In this document: positions 43,206-55,509 of the stretch, one piece after another
Numbering within the stretch: position 1 is the stretch's first letter
How the letters are laid out: the number at the start of each line of letters is the position of its first letter
DNA from: Kryptolebias marmoratus
Taxonomy: Eukaryota; Chordata; Actinopteri; Cyprinodontiformes; Rivulidae
Direction: 5' to 3'
Assembly: GCF_001649575.2 (NCBI RefSeq)
Contig: NC_051443.1
Location: forward strand, 22,179,074 to 22,243,073
Length of the DNA stretch: 64,000 bases
Position numbers and translations under genes: made by a program
Notes under the pieces: generated by a model
Told to the model about the DNA's origin: nothing
What the model saw: the letters and a program-made list of their open reading frames with translations, nothing else
Databases searched by the model: none

Positions 43206-44900
43206 ACCTTTCAACTGGATCAAATAATGAATCTTTGCAATAAGTTACATCCTATTTTTAGCTTTCAGCAGTAAGTGATTATGTCAGCTCACGTAGGATT
43301 TTTGCTTTATTCCACATATTTACACTAATCTTGCTGAACTGTTTACATAAGTGTGTATCTATTTGGGGTTTCAAAGTATCCATTGTTCTCCCATGTGCTG
43401 AATATTCTTGGTTGGGTTTGCAACTGCTGGCTAGTTTTCTGGTATTAAATTCCCATTTCCAGTGTTATCCAAAGATGGCACTGATCATTACCTGTTGCTT
43501 TAGCCAGAAATTAGTAGAGATGCCATTTTTTCTGCTAAGTGACAGTTGTTGTGAATATTTTCTGCAACCTTGTCCAAAAATAAAGACATTTTCTCTGGAA
43601 GGAAAAGAAAAGGTGAAAGTTCTTTTGATTTTTAGTCAACCCTCTTTTCTTTCCTTTTGCAACTAATTATATAATGCTGGCAACACGGTTTGGTTACATA
43701 ACCTTTTTTGAGTGATCTGTTATTCTCAAGTAACTAATTAAAAAATGTAATATGATTCTTATCCAAGTTTCAAGTTTAGACAAATACAATAGATACTTCC
43801 AATGCAGTCATTGTTTTTCACATACTATATTGTCTTGACAATACAAGCTTAAGCATTCTTGTTTTTTCCCATCTCCTTGATCCCAGTGATATTTTGAAAT
43901 GTATTCAGGGCGTAACACAAATGGTGATATTAGGAGACACAGCACAATACAGACTTTTTTCAATGTGTGATTGTTGTTGCTGTTACAGACTGAGTTATGG
44001 TTGCTAATAAGGCAGTTTTGCACAGAAAGGAAAAAAAAAACAACTAAAAATCAAATCATTACTGCCTGTCTTATCTCTCAGTGAGCTGCCTGTGTTAACT
44101 ACCCACAGTGATCAGTGCAGAGGCTGCAGCCCCGTGAATCACTCTTTAGGCTGTTGTTCAGACAACACTGTGAGCTCAGCAGCTGGTAGGTGGCTGCTGG
44201 AAATCATCCAGCTGAGCCTTCTGCTCCCTAAAAGATAAAATGAGTAAAATGACAAATACTCTGACAAAAAAAAAGATATGGGGACAGTGAACGCCTCACA
44301 CTTTACCCTTTTGTAAGCAAGTGTGGTTATGCCTAAAAATGACTAATAGATTTTTTTTGTCTCACGCAGTCTCACAGATAATCATAAAAATATTCTAACT
44401 GAAACTGCTGAATTATGAGACTTTCACTGTGTACTTTGTATGTTGCAAAAAGTCTTAAATAAATTAAATTAGTTTATTTTTTTTTTGTTTTGTTTTTGTT
44501 TTTAAGTAGTTTGCACACTGACCCATAGTGAATGTGTCCTGCTGTCTTCGTAGAGACATTCTGTGTAAGTTTTTATTAACTTTGTCTTTTTTTCCTTCTT
44601 TAACAAGATCACTTTAATTGTCAATAAGACAATTTGCTGAAAAGTGTCAAAGTTATTTCAAAAGGTGAGGCCTATTGTCTCCTGCTATGCTGTTTCACAA
44701 AACATCTGCCTTACTTTTTTGAACACTTGTAAATGGTCCTTTCTGGTGGGATTCTGTAACATCTGCCTGATGGCAAAAACTGGAAGGCGTGGTGAAGAGG
44801 ATTAGAGGGTGGCTTTCCTGACCACAGAGGCTTTGAGGTAAACCAGTGGTTTTATTGGCCTGGTTAATTATACAAGAGAGTTTTGTTTTGAGTATGTTTG
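43206..44900. other. pla2g1b 3' UTR and intergenic sequence
   Basis: The UTR probably ends shortly after 43584. The rest is AT-rich and I see no exon. A 43331-43666 open frame is chance sequence that spans the UTR. Confidence 0.4.
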
Positions 44901-44924
44901 TTAAAGAACTGTACCATGAGGAGG

Positions 44925-45215
44925 TATTAAAGGTGAGTGTGGATTGAACGAGTGAACAATAAACCAGACACCAAAAGACTTTAGCTTTCTCAGCAGGTAG
45001 AGGCGCTGTTGTGCGTTTTTGTTTATGAAGTCTTCATACTGGGTAAAGGAGAGAGAGGAGTTCAACTCTGTCCTGGGTATGTTCTGGGTATTTAAAAGAC
45101 TCAGCCTGCTCCACAAGCTGGACACAGAAGGGTTTAAACAAATGGGACGACAAATGTGCTCTACCTCTGCAACACAGCTCTTTTGTCTAAGAAATGTTTA
45201 GCTTTGAAGAGTCTT
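44925..45215 (-). mobile_element. LINE reverse-transcriptase fragment
   Basis: The minus strand encodes YEDFINKNAQQRLYLLRKL followed by KSFGV. This matches the post-polymerase segment of the same LINE type as at 1.4-1.7 kb (consensus ALYKKGQSRLYFLRKLRSF). The frame is broken on both sides and the copy is truncated. Confidence 0.55.
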
Positions 45216-45929
45216 AAGCAAATGTCCAGACCAAGTTATCGACTGCTCATACCAGGTTAGGGTTTAAAGGCCTTTGTCCCACAAACTTTCATCCAATGTT
45301 TATGTTTTTGGTTTGCACTGAAGCGTGATTTCCGTATTCTCCTTCTCTGAGGGTGAAATTATAACCAAAGCTTCCTTTTCTTTTTTTTTTTTGACAACCA
45401 CCATTCAAATAAAGAAGACAAAATCTCTCTGCAAATCAGTGAGCTTCAGCTTTGCACAAGTAATTCCATCTAACAATAACAAATGCCAGCCAATCTAAAG
45501 CTTAAACTAACTGCTAATTCTGCTAATGTGAAAGAACTGAGCTCAGCACTGCTTTGTAAATAAAGAACAGTATGTCAACTCTGAGCAAACTCATAGGAAT
45601 GTTTTTCAAACCACAACCCATAAGTGTATGTCTTCACTTAAGCCACATTGAAACCTATGTGTTCAGAGCTAAGCTGTGTATTACTACCAAAACAATTGCT
45701 GTCTTGCAAGTTGCATCAGGGTTTTTTATTTTTCAAGAAACAATGTAAATAAACTGAGCATGATGTGTTATTTACAACAGCTTTACAGTCACTGGCTGCC
45801 TAGAAATATCACATATCTCATTTCTTATGAGAAAAATCTTTCTTTTTTTTGCCTTTCAAGGCCATAATTTACATTTACTTTGCAGTTTGTTATGTGATCT
45901 ACTTGTACCGGTTCCAACAAAGCCAGGCT

Positions 45930-46585
45930 GGCAGCATTGGGGCAGGGTTCAAGTTGTTTTACCATGGTAATGGACTGAAGAGAGCAGACAGGAATATGGG
46001 GAGATGGAATATAGGACAAAGATGGTGGTAGCAAAGATAAAACAGGTGTATGATGAGTTGTACAAAAGGCTGGACACTAAGGAGGGAGAGAAGGAGTTAT
46101 ATTGACTGGCAAGACAGAGGGACCAGGCTGGAGAGGATGTGCAGCAAGTTAGGCTTGTTAAAGATAGAAACGGTAATGTTCTAACAAGTGTGAAAGGTGT
46201 GATGGGAAGATGGAAGGAGTACTTTGATGAGCGAATGAAAGAGAAAGTAGAATAGAGGTCATAGAAACTGTGGACTAGGAAGTGGAAAAGATTAGTAAGA
46301 ATGAAGTGCTAAAAGCTATGAAGAAGATGAAGAAAGGGAAGGCAGTTGGACCAACAACTGGAGGTATGGAAATGTCTAGAAGAGATGGCAGTGAGATTTT
46401 TGATTCATTATTCATAGTCATTTTTAAGAGAGAGAAAATGCCAAAGGAATGGAGGAGAAGTGTGCTGGTACCAGTTTTTAAGAACAAGGTTAATGTACAG
46501 AGTTGTAGCAACTACAGGGGAATTAAGTTGATGAGCCTCGCAATGAAGTTCTGGGACAGAGTTGAAAGCTAGACTTAGACAAGAG
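45930..46585 (+). mobile_element. RTE-type LINE fragment with internal deletion
   Basis: A piece of the endonuclease region (GAGFKLFYHG) is joined to the linker (VYDELYKRLDTKEGEKELY, then LARQRD) and to the start of the reverse transcriptase (KMKKGKAVGPTTGG, MPKEWRRSVLVPVFKNK, CSNYRGIKLMS). Several in-frame stops and frameshifts make it inactive. The order of motifs is that of the RTE family common in fish. The sequence between the endonuclease and linker pieces is missing. Confidence 0.85.
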
Positions 46586-47840
46586 GTGACTATTTGTGAG
46601 CACACCTGATTTGAATGAATAAGTGATTATCAGGCTTATCAGCAGGGAAACATCTAATACATACTGAATAGTGGTCCTCCAGGACCAGGATTAGATATAC
46701 TTAGACTTGTCCTGGAATTCCAGAAACAATTGTCAAACAAAACAGCTTTTCCTGAATTTAATTTTATGTGTCAAATTTATATCAGTTAATATGTGAAGTA
46801 TCAAAAAATTTTGGAAATGCAGTATTAAGTGAAATGTTTTAACAGACTCTCAATTCACAAACAAAATACAGTAAGGTACTACAGGATCTGGCAAAGTTTT
46901 TTATGTCCAATATATCTTTAACACTGATGGATGTAAGAAGTAAATAAGTGAAAGTACATTGTGTGAAACCCAAGGTGTTTCCTGTGTGCAACATTCCAGC
47001 TGATTCAACTCAGCTATAAAAGTTCCCAAAGGTTGAAATGGGACGCCAGTGGCCTGAGGGAAGAAAAGGCAGATTAAAAAAACAAGAGCGTTTGAGGTAA
47101 CCAAGTAGGAGCAAGAATAACAGGAACAAAGAGTTTCTCACTGTTATATTACCTTATGATGACTACACCCCTGCCTGTAAACACAAGTCCATGCACAATC
47201 CCAAGAAGCTAGCAGGGATGCTTCCATAGTTACTTGATGTTTGCCAAACCAGTAGCATACAGTACAAGATGTAACAATTCCAAGCACGTTAGAGGCAAGG
47301 GAGTGTCTGAAACCTGCTCTGCCATTCAAACAGTTTGTTCTTTTTGCCCAGGTTTTTTTTCTTTTTTTTTTACTTTGGACTCTTTTATGTCTGGTATGTA
47401 TGACACAACAGATGAAAGCACTGAGATAATTTAGGTCTGTGCCAAGAGCATTACCATCTAGGGGAATCCAAATCACAAGCATGCAGTTATCATTCACTTG
47501 TTTTGTCACAGTGCTTGGTAAGTAGGTATAAATACAAAAAAATACATTTTACATCTTTATATTCATGGTTTGTGTTAAACACCACTATGCATATATGGAG
47601 TTCAATGTATCCATGTGTAGAAAGGTTAGAATTTCAGCTTTTCAGATGGCAGAAAAGACAAAAGAAGTTGTATAATTTAAACATTTAATCACAATATAAT
47701 TGTAAAACACATTTTTTTACATAGCAACAAGGTAGTTTGCTTTTGGAATGAAAGTTAGCTTCACATCCTCCAGCATAGAAGTTTTAAATAGTTCATTCAT
47801 CTCTTAAAGTACAAACTCTCTTAAATAGTAAGAAATTATA
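46586..47840. other. Intergenic sequence between the LINE fragment and ppp1r3c
   Basis: AT-rich. A TATAAAAG at about 47015 is isolated, with no recognisable coding sequence downstream. The open frames here have no recognisable family features. Confidence 0.35.
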
Positions 47841-47892
47841 TTATTTATTTTCACCTAAAGTGCTGTACAGGATTTACAGGCCAAGTCCTGTT

Positions 47893-48986
47893 CTATGCAA
47901 TTGGAGACAGCTCTGCTCTGTTCCTGCTGAGCAAGTACGTCTTAAGATACTGTGGCTCATCAGTCTCTTTTAAACAGACATTTGCCTGTCGACATGCATA
48001 TGGCCGATACGTTGAAAGCATAGAGTAAAAACGGTTGGTGGAGCTTTGGTTTTGATTTGATCCATCTTTTTCTACACACACTTTGTAATTTTGTCCCTTG
48101 TTGTTATCACAGAGAGGTGCAAAGCCAGGTACTGGCCAGAACAAGAAGTAGAACTCACTCTGTTCATTTGGATCAATGGTTTGGGGTAAGGTTACTTCAA
48201 AAGAAAAAACATCTAAACCCTGGTAGGGGTCATGCTTCACGGATGTACAAAGAATGTCTTTATAGTTTTTCCATGAATCAAAAGTCACCCTAATATATAC
48301 AGCCTTTTTTGCACTTTGCATAGCATACACTGTGCCTCTTAGGGTGTTCTTTGAAATGTTATAACTTTCCATCTGAATCCTCCTGTCTTGCAGATGTGTG
48401 AAGTCTTTTGTGGGCTGAGGAAAACCCAGCTGGCAGTTATTGCGCAGAGAGTTATTTGAACTTAACTGCTGGTCTTTGAGACGGGCAAGAGGGGGTCCCT
48501 TCACCTGGTCCGGAGAGGAGGAGAAGGACTCGGGGGCAAATAGAAGGACTGCAGTGAGTTCAAGTCCCATGTCATCGGCGAACACCACATGTTTCTTGCT
48601 CACGCCAGTGCTGTTTTTGCGGAAACAGCTTCGCAGATTTGGAGGCCCTTGAGCCAAGGACTGCGGTGAGAAGAAGTTGAGTCTTGCAGGCTGAACATTG
48701 GTCCCTTCTGGAGAGTAAACTGGTGGTTCATAAGGCTGTGTGGGTTTCACAGGAGACATGGACAAGAGTTGGCAAAGATACTGGCGCTTATTTAGGTTCA
48801 GATAGTTGGCCAGTTCAGCTGAGGCTACAGCAGGCTGAGGGTGACTGAAAGCATTAATAACTCTGTAAAGAAAAAAAAAACAACACAATGGCTATTATTA
48901 GGTGTACAGTGTACAAAAAGTTAAATCAGTGCAATTAAATTAAAAAATATTTAAATAAAAACTGTAACTTACCGTGCACAATTCAT
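47893..48986 (-). CDS. ppp1r3c: Protein phosphatase 1 regulatory subunit 3C-like (glycogen targeting)
   Basis: Exon 1 (48986-48973) encodes MNCAR and splices at GTAAGT to exon 2 (48862-47893), giving 327 aa. The same short first exon (MSCTR in human PPP1R3C, as I recall it) supports the call and the start; the 331-aa frame starting at 48888 reads through the intron end. The protein brings PP1 to glycogen so that glycogen synthase is activated. The PP1-docking RVxF motif is KHVVFAD (residues 95-101). A CBM21 glycogen-binding domain covers about 151-268, with FPQP, FDSWKNYKD and DNNKGQNY. In the last motif the usual Trp before DNN is Cys256. AATAAA on this strand (47849-47844) lies just after the stop. 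It could be one of two fish PPP1R3C paralogues. Confidence 0.9.
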
Positions 48987-49010
48987 TTTCACACTGTAGA
49001 TCTTATTTCA

Positions 49011-49209
49011 CACTGCAGGTCTTATGCTGTTATATACCCACAAAGGCTGCAGCAAAGTCAGTATGTCCTGCAATCAAAAAACAAGCATTATAAACAAAAC
49101 TTATATAAAACATTCAATAAACTGCTATTATACTGGGCTACAAAATTCTGTAGAGACCAGTGCAAATAAGAAACTTAAAGGCAAAGGGATAGAGAATAAT
49201 ATACTTACA
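49011..49209 (-). other. ppp1r3c: Possible 5' UTR intron of ppp1r3c
   Basis: On the minus strand a consensus donor GTAAGTAT follows AAACT at 49209, and an acceptor CCTGCAG ends at 49012. Splicing would place a non-coding exon upstream of 49209 and bring the leader to the coding exon. The alternative is a start near a TATATAAC sequence at about 49030-49037 with no intron. Confidence 0.35.
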
Positions 49210-49337
49210 GTTTGTAGAGCTCTATGTATTACATCCGAGCAGGTGAGAGAGAAGAAGAATTATCTTGGCACCATTCTGTGTCTGCTCACTCTGACGCCTG
49301 GGAGCTGAGTTTTGAAATGAAAGAGTGCAACCTGCTG

Positions 49338-49375
49338 TGACGTCACTTTTGCAGGAGGGCATAGTTTAACCAATG
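49338..49375 (-). promoter_or_regulatory. ppp1r3c: CRE and CCAAT box upstream of ppp1r3c
   Basis: A perfect palindromic cAMP response element TGACGTCA lies at 49338-49345. An inverted CCAAT box (CCAAT at 49371-49375 on the + strand) is about 26 bases further upstream relative to the gene. The pairing, just upstream of the possible non-coding exon, suggests a cAMP-responsive promoter, which fits a hormonally controlled glycogen gene. Confidence 0.6.
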
Positions 49376-49399
49376 AAATGAAACCAGTTTGTTTATTTC

Positions 49400-50994
49400 T
49401 TGCCAATATGGAGCTGTTGACTAAGAGTCAAATAGCTTTCCTTTTACGGTATGCTTGATGATAAACATAACATGGGTTTGATGAGAAGGATAACATCCAG
49501 TTGGAACCTTTTCAAATCGTTTTGTTTGTAAACATAATTTTAATTTACAATTAGTATTAGCTAATATACCGGATTTAATTAATGTGTATAAAAATGGTGT
49601 GATTCCTTTACTTGAAAATGCAGTAAGAAGCCATTGTGTGATAATAATAAAACAGCAGCATAAAAACTTTTTTGTATAAGATCATTCTGGCTCAAAATGC
49701 CTTTTTACACATAATGCAGCAGTAAGAAAGCCTCTCCTGAAAACATTCCTTTTTTGCATGTTTAAACCTGAAGAGTTGGCATCATATCTGTGAGGGATTA
49801 ATTACTAATAATGTGCTGTGTTCAGTTTGAGAACTCATACTTCTTTATTTCACTGAGGACACTGAGTCCTAACGGTCAGTACTGTTTGTCAGTTGATAAG
49901 TAGCAAAATTCTGGAAGTCATCCAAGACTTCTCTAAATCAATGAAATTGTATTTAATCCGAAACACAAGTGGTGTGTTAAAAGCTATGTAGAGGAAAAGT
50001 TTCATTTTGACTTGTTTTTTTATTACCAAAATTATTGTGGTAAAAACTAAGTGAGAAAGGGAAGATTTGACTTGATAATGTTGTAAATAAGGATTGTGAA
50101 AAAAGTCTCATGAGATGAAACATTCCAGAGCCTGACAACAAAAAAACATCTGTCAGAAAGATAATGAGTGAAAGATTCATAATCACAACCGCTTATCAAA
50201 ACAGTTGTTAGAGCAGTGACACCAGTTTACAGAAGAGGTCTGAGCACATGCAGTTTGCAGCCTTGACTTACCAACTGTGACATACCAGACCCTCTTTTAC
50301 ACTACAAATTGTGTTCTTCTGCACAAAACCTAGTTCCATTTATGAAAAAAAACACGAGTCAGGATTTACAAATGCATGTTTTTCAGCTGTCTTTATACTA
50401 AGGAAAGCATTTGATGTGTGAAAAATGCTCTTTAGATGTTTTTGTGTGTTTGTTTTTGTTTTTCTGATGATTGGAGTGAGATATGCTTCTTTTCCTGAGC
50501 ATCTTTGTCGATTCTAATTTTAAAAAGGTTCTGTGCTTTAAAGCTGTAGTGACTGGCTCTGTTTATGCTAGCTAAACTCACGCGCAAGTCCCTCTCCCTC
50601 ACCTCCATCATGCAGGTCATTAGGATCTTTGTTGGCCTGATCTACATGATAGATTTTTTGGTCGCACACATAAAAGTGCAAACTCAAAACTGCATTATAA
50701 GTAATGGAAATGAGAGCTTTTTCTCTCATTTGTCTTTTTCATTCACCGTTGTCTCAAAACATCTTGCAATAAATATGAATCGCTTTCAGTACGAGATATG
50801 TTCTTCACTAATATTAAACTATGTGTTTGCAGAACTTGGGATTCTAGTGCCAATTATATATTATTTTTATGTTAGCAACAGCCTTTGTTCAAAATGTTAC
50901 CACGCCAAAGAAAAAAATTTTAATCCACTAAAACCAGTCTGGGAGTTTTTCTGATTCAGTGCCAGATACCAAACCATGCTAATAGTATAAAACT
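49400..50994. other. Gene-free AT-rich sequence
   Basis: No exon is recognised. A 129-codon frame at 50565-50954 is AT-rich, has no family features and no splice context. Confidence 0.35.
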
Positions 50995-51175
50995 GTGAGG
51001 AGGCCTTGGGGTAAACCAAGGATTTGATGGTTACATTTTATCTGACAGCTGTATTTAGAATGCCGTTGTATCCCCCAAGGGGAGCTTGGGAAAAGGAAAT
51101 GTAAGTTTATCTACTTAAGCTGCTGCTTCTTCAAACCCAAATCAAAATAAATGGCGGAAAATGCCTGGATGAAGG
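50995..51175 (+). mobile_element. 3' end of a LINE of the (TGGA)n-tail family
   Basis: The sequence CCCCCAAGGGGAGCTTGGG ... CTTAAGCTGCTGCTTCTTCAAACCC ... TGGCGGAAAATGCCTGGATGA aligns by eye with the terminal part of the LINE family at 10.06-10.75 kb (PPEELxEV...LLRLLPPRP and GGAAGATGGATGG). Only the last ~180 bases are present. Confidence 0.55.
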
Positions 51176-54100
51176 AAAACTTTCAGAGACTTAGAATAGT
51201 CTTAGGCTCCGGAAAAAACAGGTTAATTGCAAAATCACAGAAATGTATTTTCATGAAGTGACGGTTTGGATGTGTTATTGGTGTCCACGCTTTCTTGCAT
51301 TCTATGAAAGATGCAACTGTGTTTGCTAGACATTGCACAATATCTGTTTTCTTTTTTAGCCATAATTGGGCCAGGAGAAACACACACCCCATGTTGCAGT
51401 TATTGCTCTGAGCAATGTTCTGCTAAAAACATTCAGTTAAGTCATTACTTTAACACATACCAGCCACCTAAGCATTGCTGTACACCAGCCCTTTTATGGA
51501 ATCACTATTCCCAGATGCAAGTGGTGCTTTTCAGGAGGATCAATCTTCTGCTTCATGTCACCAATGAAACTTAAGAAAACAAGTCAAAAAGACAACAGGA
51601 AATTTGAAGGACAAATTGTGAAGGGCTTTTAAGTTGATACCTTGTTGAGTCAGACCAGGCGTTTCTGATAGGAACCAGTTCCGGACAAGTTGTCCCTGTT
51701 TGTGCACAGAGAGTAGACAATATTGTGAGACAAGTTGCTGTTGGTTTGTTTCCAAAGTTAGTTTTTTTTTTGTTTGTTTGTTTTTTTTATCTTTCACATA
51801 TGCCAAAAATTGCATTTTTGCCGGTCAAATAAATAGAAAGGTATTAGCAAACATTATTTTCTTAGGACAAAAGGAGAGCAATGATAACAACAAAAGTACC
51901 TCAACAATTGAAAACTATTTTCTCAACTCTTCTCAGCTTTTGTACTTGACCTATAAAGCAGAAGTACAGCTTGTCTTTGTAATGACAGAGAGAAAAGACA
52001 GCAACAATCACTTAAAGCAGGTTCTGTGTCACATGCAGACTTTCCCAGGTGAAGTTAGGTCACTAAATGAAGCAACAGGGAGCAACTTACACGTGACTTC
52101 CCGTGCCTTTTGTTTACCCTGTATTCATCCGTTGGTTGACGTAAAGAGGCAAAAGAATGTAAACCAGGTTCAGACAATACACCTGTAGAATGTTTTTATC
52201 TTGCTTGTTGCTATTCACTACTTGTTGCCAACTTCATCTACAGCCTGCTAGAGCTTTATTTTATATCCATATAAGGATTTGTTTAAACTCCAAAGAGAAC
52301 AATTTTAATTTAGGTGTAAGGACTTTTATGTTTGTCAAAACAGAACCAAAGCCCCACTGCAAAGTGCAAACATGACGTTGTTGCAAAATTGCTGTTATGC
52401 TTTCACACAAGGTAATTGTACATCTGTTCTAGGTTTGCCTTATTTTAACAGTTGTGTATTCCAACGCAAGTTCTACTTAGATGAAATCATGAAATGCCAG
52501 CTGCAAAAAAAAAGTGCATTTTTAGTGGGATTTTTAAAATAAAAACATGTTTTGGTTCAATAAGTAGAGTTTTAGTTTTAGAGTGTTTTTATTTTTTTCT
52601 ATCTAACTTCACAACACCCTTTTTCATCTCACTATAGAAAAAGTAAAGATCATTAAACAATGTGATTGTTTAAAAAAAAAAAGCAGTTACATTGTAAACA
52701 GCTTGAGTATGTATTGGATTTAGAAAACAGAAAAATCAACTGTACAAACATCTTGGTAAACCTAGTTTCTTTTTTTCATTGTTTTAATAGTAGATTAAAT
52801 GCTGCAACAGTGATTCACATCAACCTATATTTTTCTAAAGATGTAATAAGTATGCAGTGTAACAGTAATACTTTTTTTTTCCTGGAGTGGCAGATTGAAC
52901 TGCTTTGAAAATTCTTCTTTAATGCATACAATGTTGACCAAGTAATTTAAAACTGAATATACAAGGTTTATAACTTATAAATAAATAGTTTTAAAAGGTA
53001 CTTCCATATAGTTTCATTTCTAAGAGTCTACATATCTGTAGAGTTCTGTTATCTGAATATTATAGATAAAGCTGTTGAGAAACCCCAGGAGCCTCTTCCC
53101 TTCAATATTAGAAATCGCAATTCAGGCAAACAGTGATAATGATATATAAAAGAAAGTTCAGTATTTATTTATCACTGATGTTGCCTCTTAAATCCTACTG
53201 TCTCTGTATATCAGAATGCAAAAAAATAACAAAAAAGAAAAAAAAAAAAAGCCCAGCAGAACAGATGATAACACATTGTGACGTTTGACTTTCCCAAACA
53301 GATCTCCCCCTCCTCTCTGATCAGTAAGACTCACAGCCAGACGTCATAATGCATACCGATTAGGTATTGTCTGCTGCATGTCGGAGCTGAATGAGCTCAC
53401 ACAGAGTCATGCAGCATACCTCATTTACTGCACTTTGTTTTATAGCTCATGTCTGTTTCTATTGCTAACATGTCTATCTGTCTGGAGTTCTTTTTGCTCA
53501 CACAAGCTTGCTTGATTAAAGACACAATTTCTGCTTTTTTTTCTCCCACATAAAAGAAAAAATATACCATTAAATTTCACAGTGGCTTTTTAATACTGTG
53601 AATAGTGGGAGTTTCATTAAATCTGTCTACTGGTTAACGAGATATTTTGCAAACAAATGGAAGAAAAAAAAAAAGCCGACACAGACATTGACATGATTAC
53701 CCACCTTTCATCAGTGGGCAATAAAATAGCACATACAATTTGAATTCTAAATTGTTTTGTTTACATACATAACTTTTACAAGTTTCTCTGTTTAAAACTT
53801 TAGCCATGATTGAACTGATCATCTTTCATTGCGAGAGAAAACAAGCTTTACAAAATCATGTTTTCCCCTTGTTACCCTAAATGTATTTTACAGAGCGATA
53901 TGAATGGTGAATGGTGTTCTGAATAGAATGAATAGTGCACAGACCATTCAGACTTTCAGACTTGTGAACACACTGGAGTGAAAGCATAATTTTGCTTTTA
54001 TCATCATGATTCATTTCATACTTGTTTCCTCTTGTCCTGTCTGTATTAAATTGTGTGTGATGAACTGGCCTCATGCTTCAGGACTACAGATTAACTTCTC

Positions 54101-54395
54101 TCTGCCTTTCAGGCTCAGACATGAATGTGGAAACTTGGCCATGCAGTAGCATCATTTAACGGATTGGTTTCGAATCATCTTCCCTGATATGCGCTTCAAA
54201 GTGAGCTTCTGAAATCAAAATAATTTGCAAGGCACAGTAAGCAGAAAACGGTTCAAAAATTAGTTGATTTATGTCTTGAAATGGTTTCTGTTGTTCCACA
54301 GTTATTATATCATCACTGCTATTTAAGTTTTTCTTTTATTACTGTTGCCAATTGCAAAAAGGGCCATTGTTTTTACTCCTGTGTATGTGTGTGTG
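51176..54395. other. Gene-free AT-rich sequence with one GC-balanced island
   Basis: The 162-codon frame at 51700-52188 contains homopolymer-encoded Phe and Leu runs and no recognisable domain. The stretch 53275-53440 is less AT-rich than its surroundings, with AGATCTCCCCCTCC and a GACGTCATAATGCAT segment, and may be a conserved regulatory element. Confidence 0.3.
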
Positions 54396-54396
54396 G

Positions 54397-54970
54397 TTCT
54401 GTGTTTGTCTGTCTGTTAACAAAATATTTTAAACCACTAGAGTGATTTTAATGAAACTACAAATGAGTAATTTTTGGAGTCAACTTGATTCAACATGACT
54501 ACATGAGCTAAGTAAACTTGAAAACACAAAAATGGCTTTAACTTTGCTATTTTTACAGCTATTGAGCTAAATTTCCATGTGGTAGTATCTGAGAGCCATT
54601 TGCAACACATACTTCCCGTACTAACTGATCACAAAAGATCTGTTTTTAACATTTTAGCATTGAAGTCAGTCTGTCTGTCTATTAACAAAATGGCTCATGA
54701 ACCAATGGGATGATTTTTTTGAAACCTTCAGAAAACAAGGACTGAATAACTTTTGGCGTCAACACAATTCAAAATGGCCACCACAGTCAAATGACTTTAG
54801 ACAAAAATTGGCTGAGCCAAATTACAGATAGTGCTGAATTTGCTGTGGTAGTAGCAGGTAGTCATCCCCAACATATACTCATACTGTTAAAGTTAAAATC
54901 TTGCAAGATGTGTTAGCATCTCACAATATTCAATGAGATTGCACAAATAACTCCCTGACAAAGTTAGACC
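54397..54970 (+). repeat. Dispersed repeat family A, copy 2 (two tandem units)
   Basis: Each unit starts with GTCTGTCTGT-TAACAAAAT (about 54405 and 54668) and continues through GATTTTAATGAAACT-like, CAAAATGGCCACCACAG-like and GAGCTAAATTT-like blocks to a GTGGTAGTA end. The two units differ by many substitutions. Confidence 0.6.
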
Positions 54971-55509
54971 AAAATGTTAAAAATCTGTCCCTTGTAATCA
55001 TAAGATGATTTTTGTTTAAAACTCTGCTATGAAAGGTAGCAGAGAAATGTATTTCTTCAAGGAATGCTATGCCTGTAAAGAACAACCTTCAGCAGGTTGT
55101 TGGGCAGCATGGATTGCTTCTGCTGATGTTTTCCTTCTCGCTGTGGTTGTCACCCATCCAAATGCTGCAAACTTGCAACCTGCCAAACCTCTACTTTGAT
55201 ATGTTAATCAATGCAATACGTTAGTGTTTCACACACTAATTATTAGTTATAATTTAGTTTAGGTTACATAAATCAGTGGAACATGTAAACCGTCATGACT
55301 CATATAGTTCATTTGGGTTTGTTTTCACATACTTTTAAAACATATTAAAGACCGAATTATTTATCACATCTTGACAGATAAAAGTTAACAAAGACAAATA
55401 TCATTTAGTATTATTAAATTAAATTATAATGTATTATAACCCAGAAAGGAGAAGCAGATAAAGTCAAATGGATGGATGGATAATACATCATAATATGTCT
55501 AATCTGATA

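Noticed and set aside
47144..47509. 121-codon minus-strand frame
   Set aside because: Lysine run from a poly-T tract and no conserved motif.
48863..48888. Upstream start codon giving MCCFFFLYR in ppp1r3c
   Set aside because: These codons are the pyrimidine tract and acceptor of the intron; the spliced MNCAR start matches the family.
50565..50954. 129-codon + frame
   Set aside because: AT-rich, no recognisable domain, no splice or promoter context.
51700..52188. 162-codon + frame
   Set aside because: Contains homopolymer-coded runs and no domain; chance open frames of this size are expected in 64 kb of AT-rich DNA.
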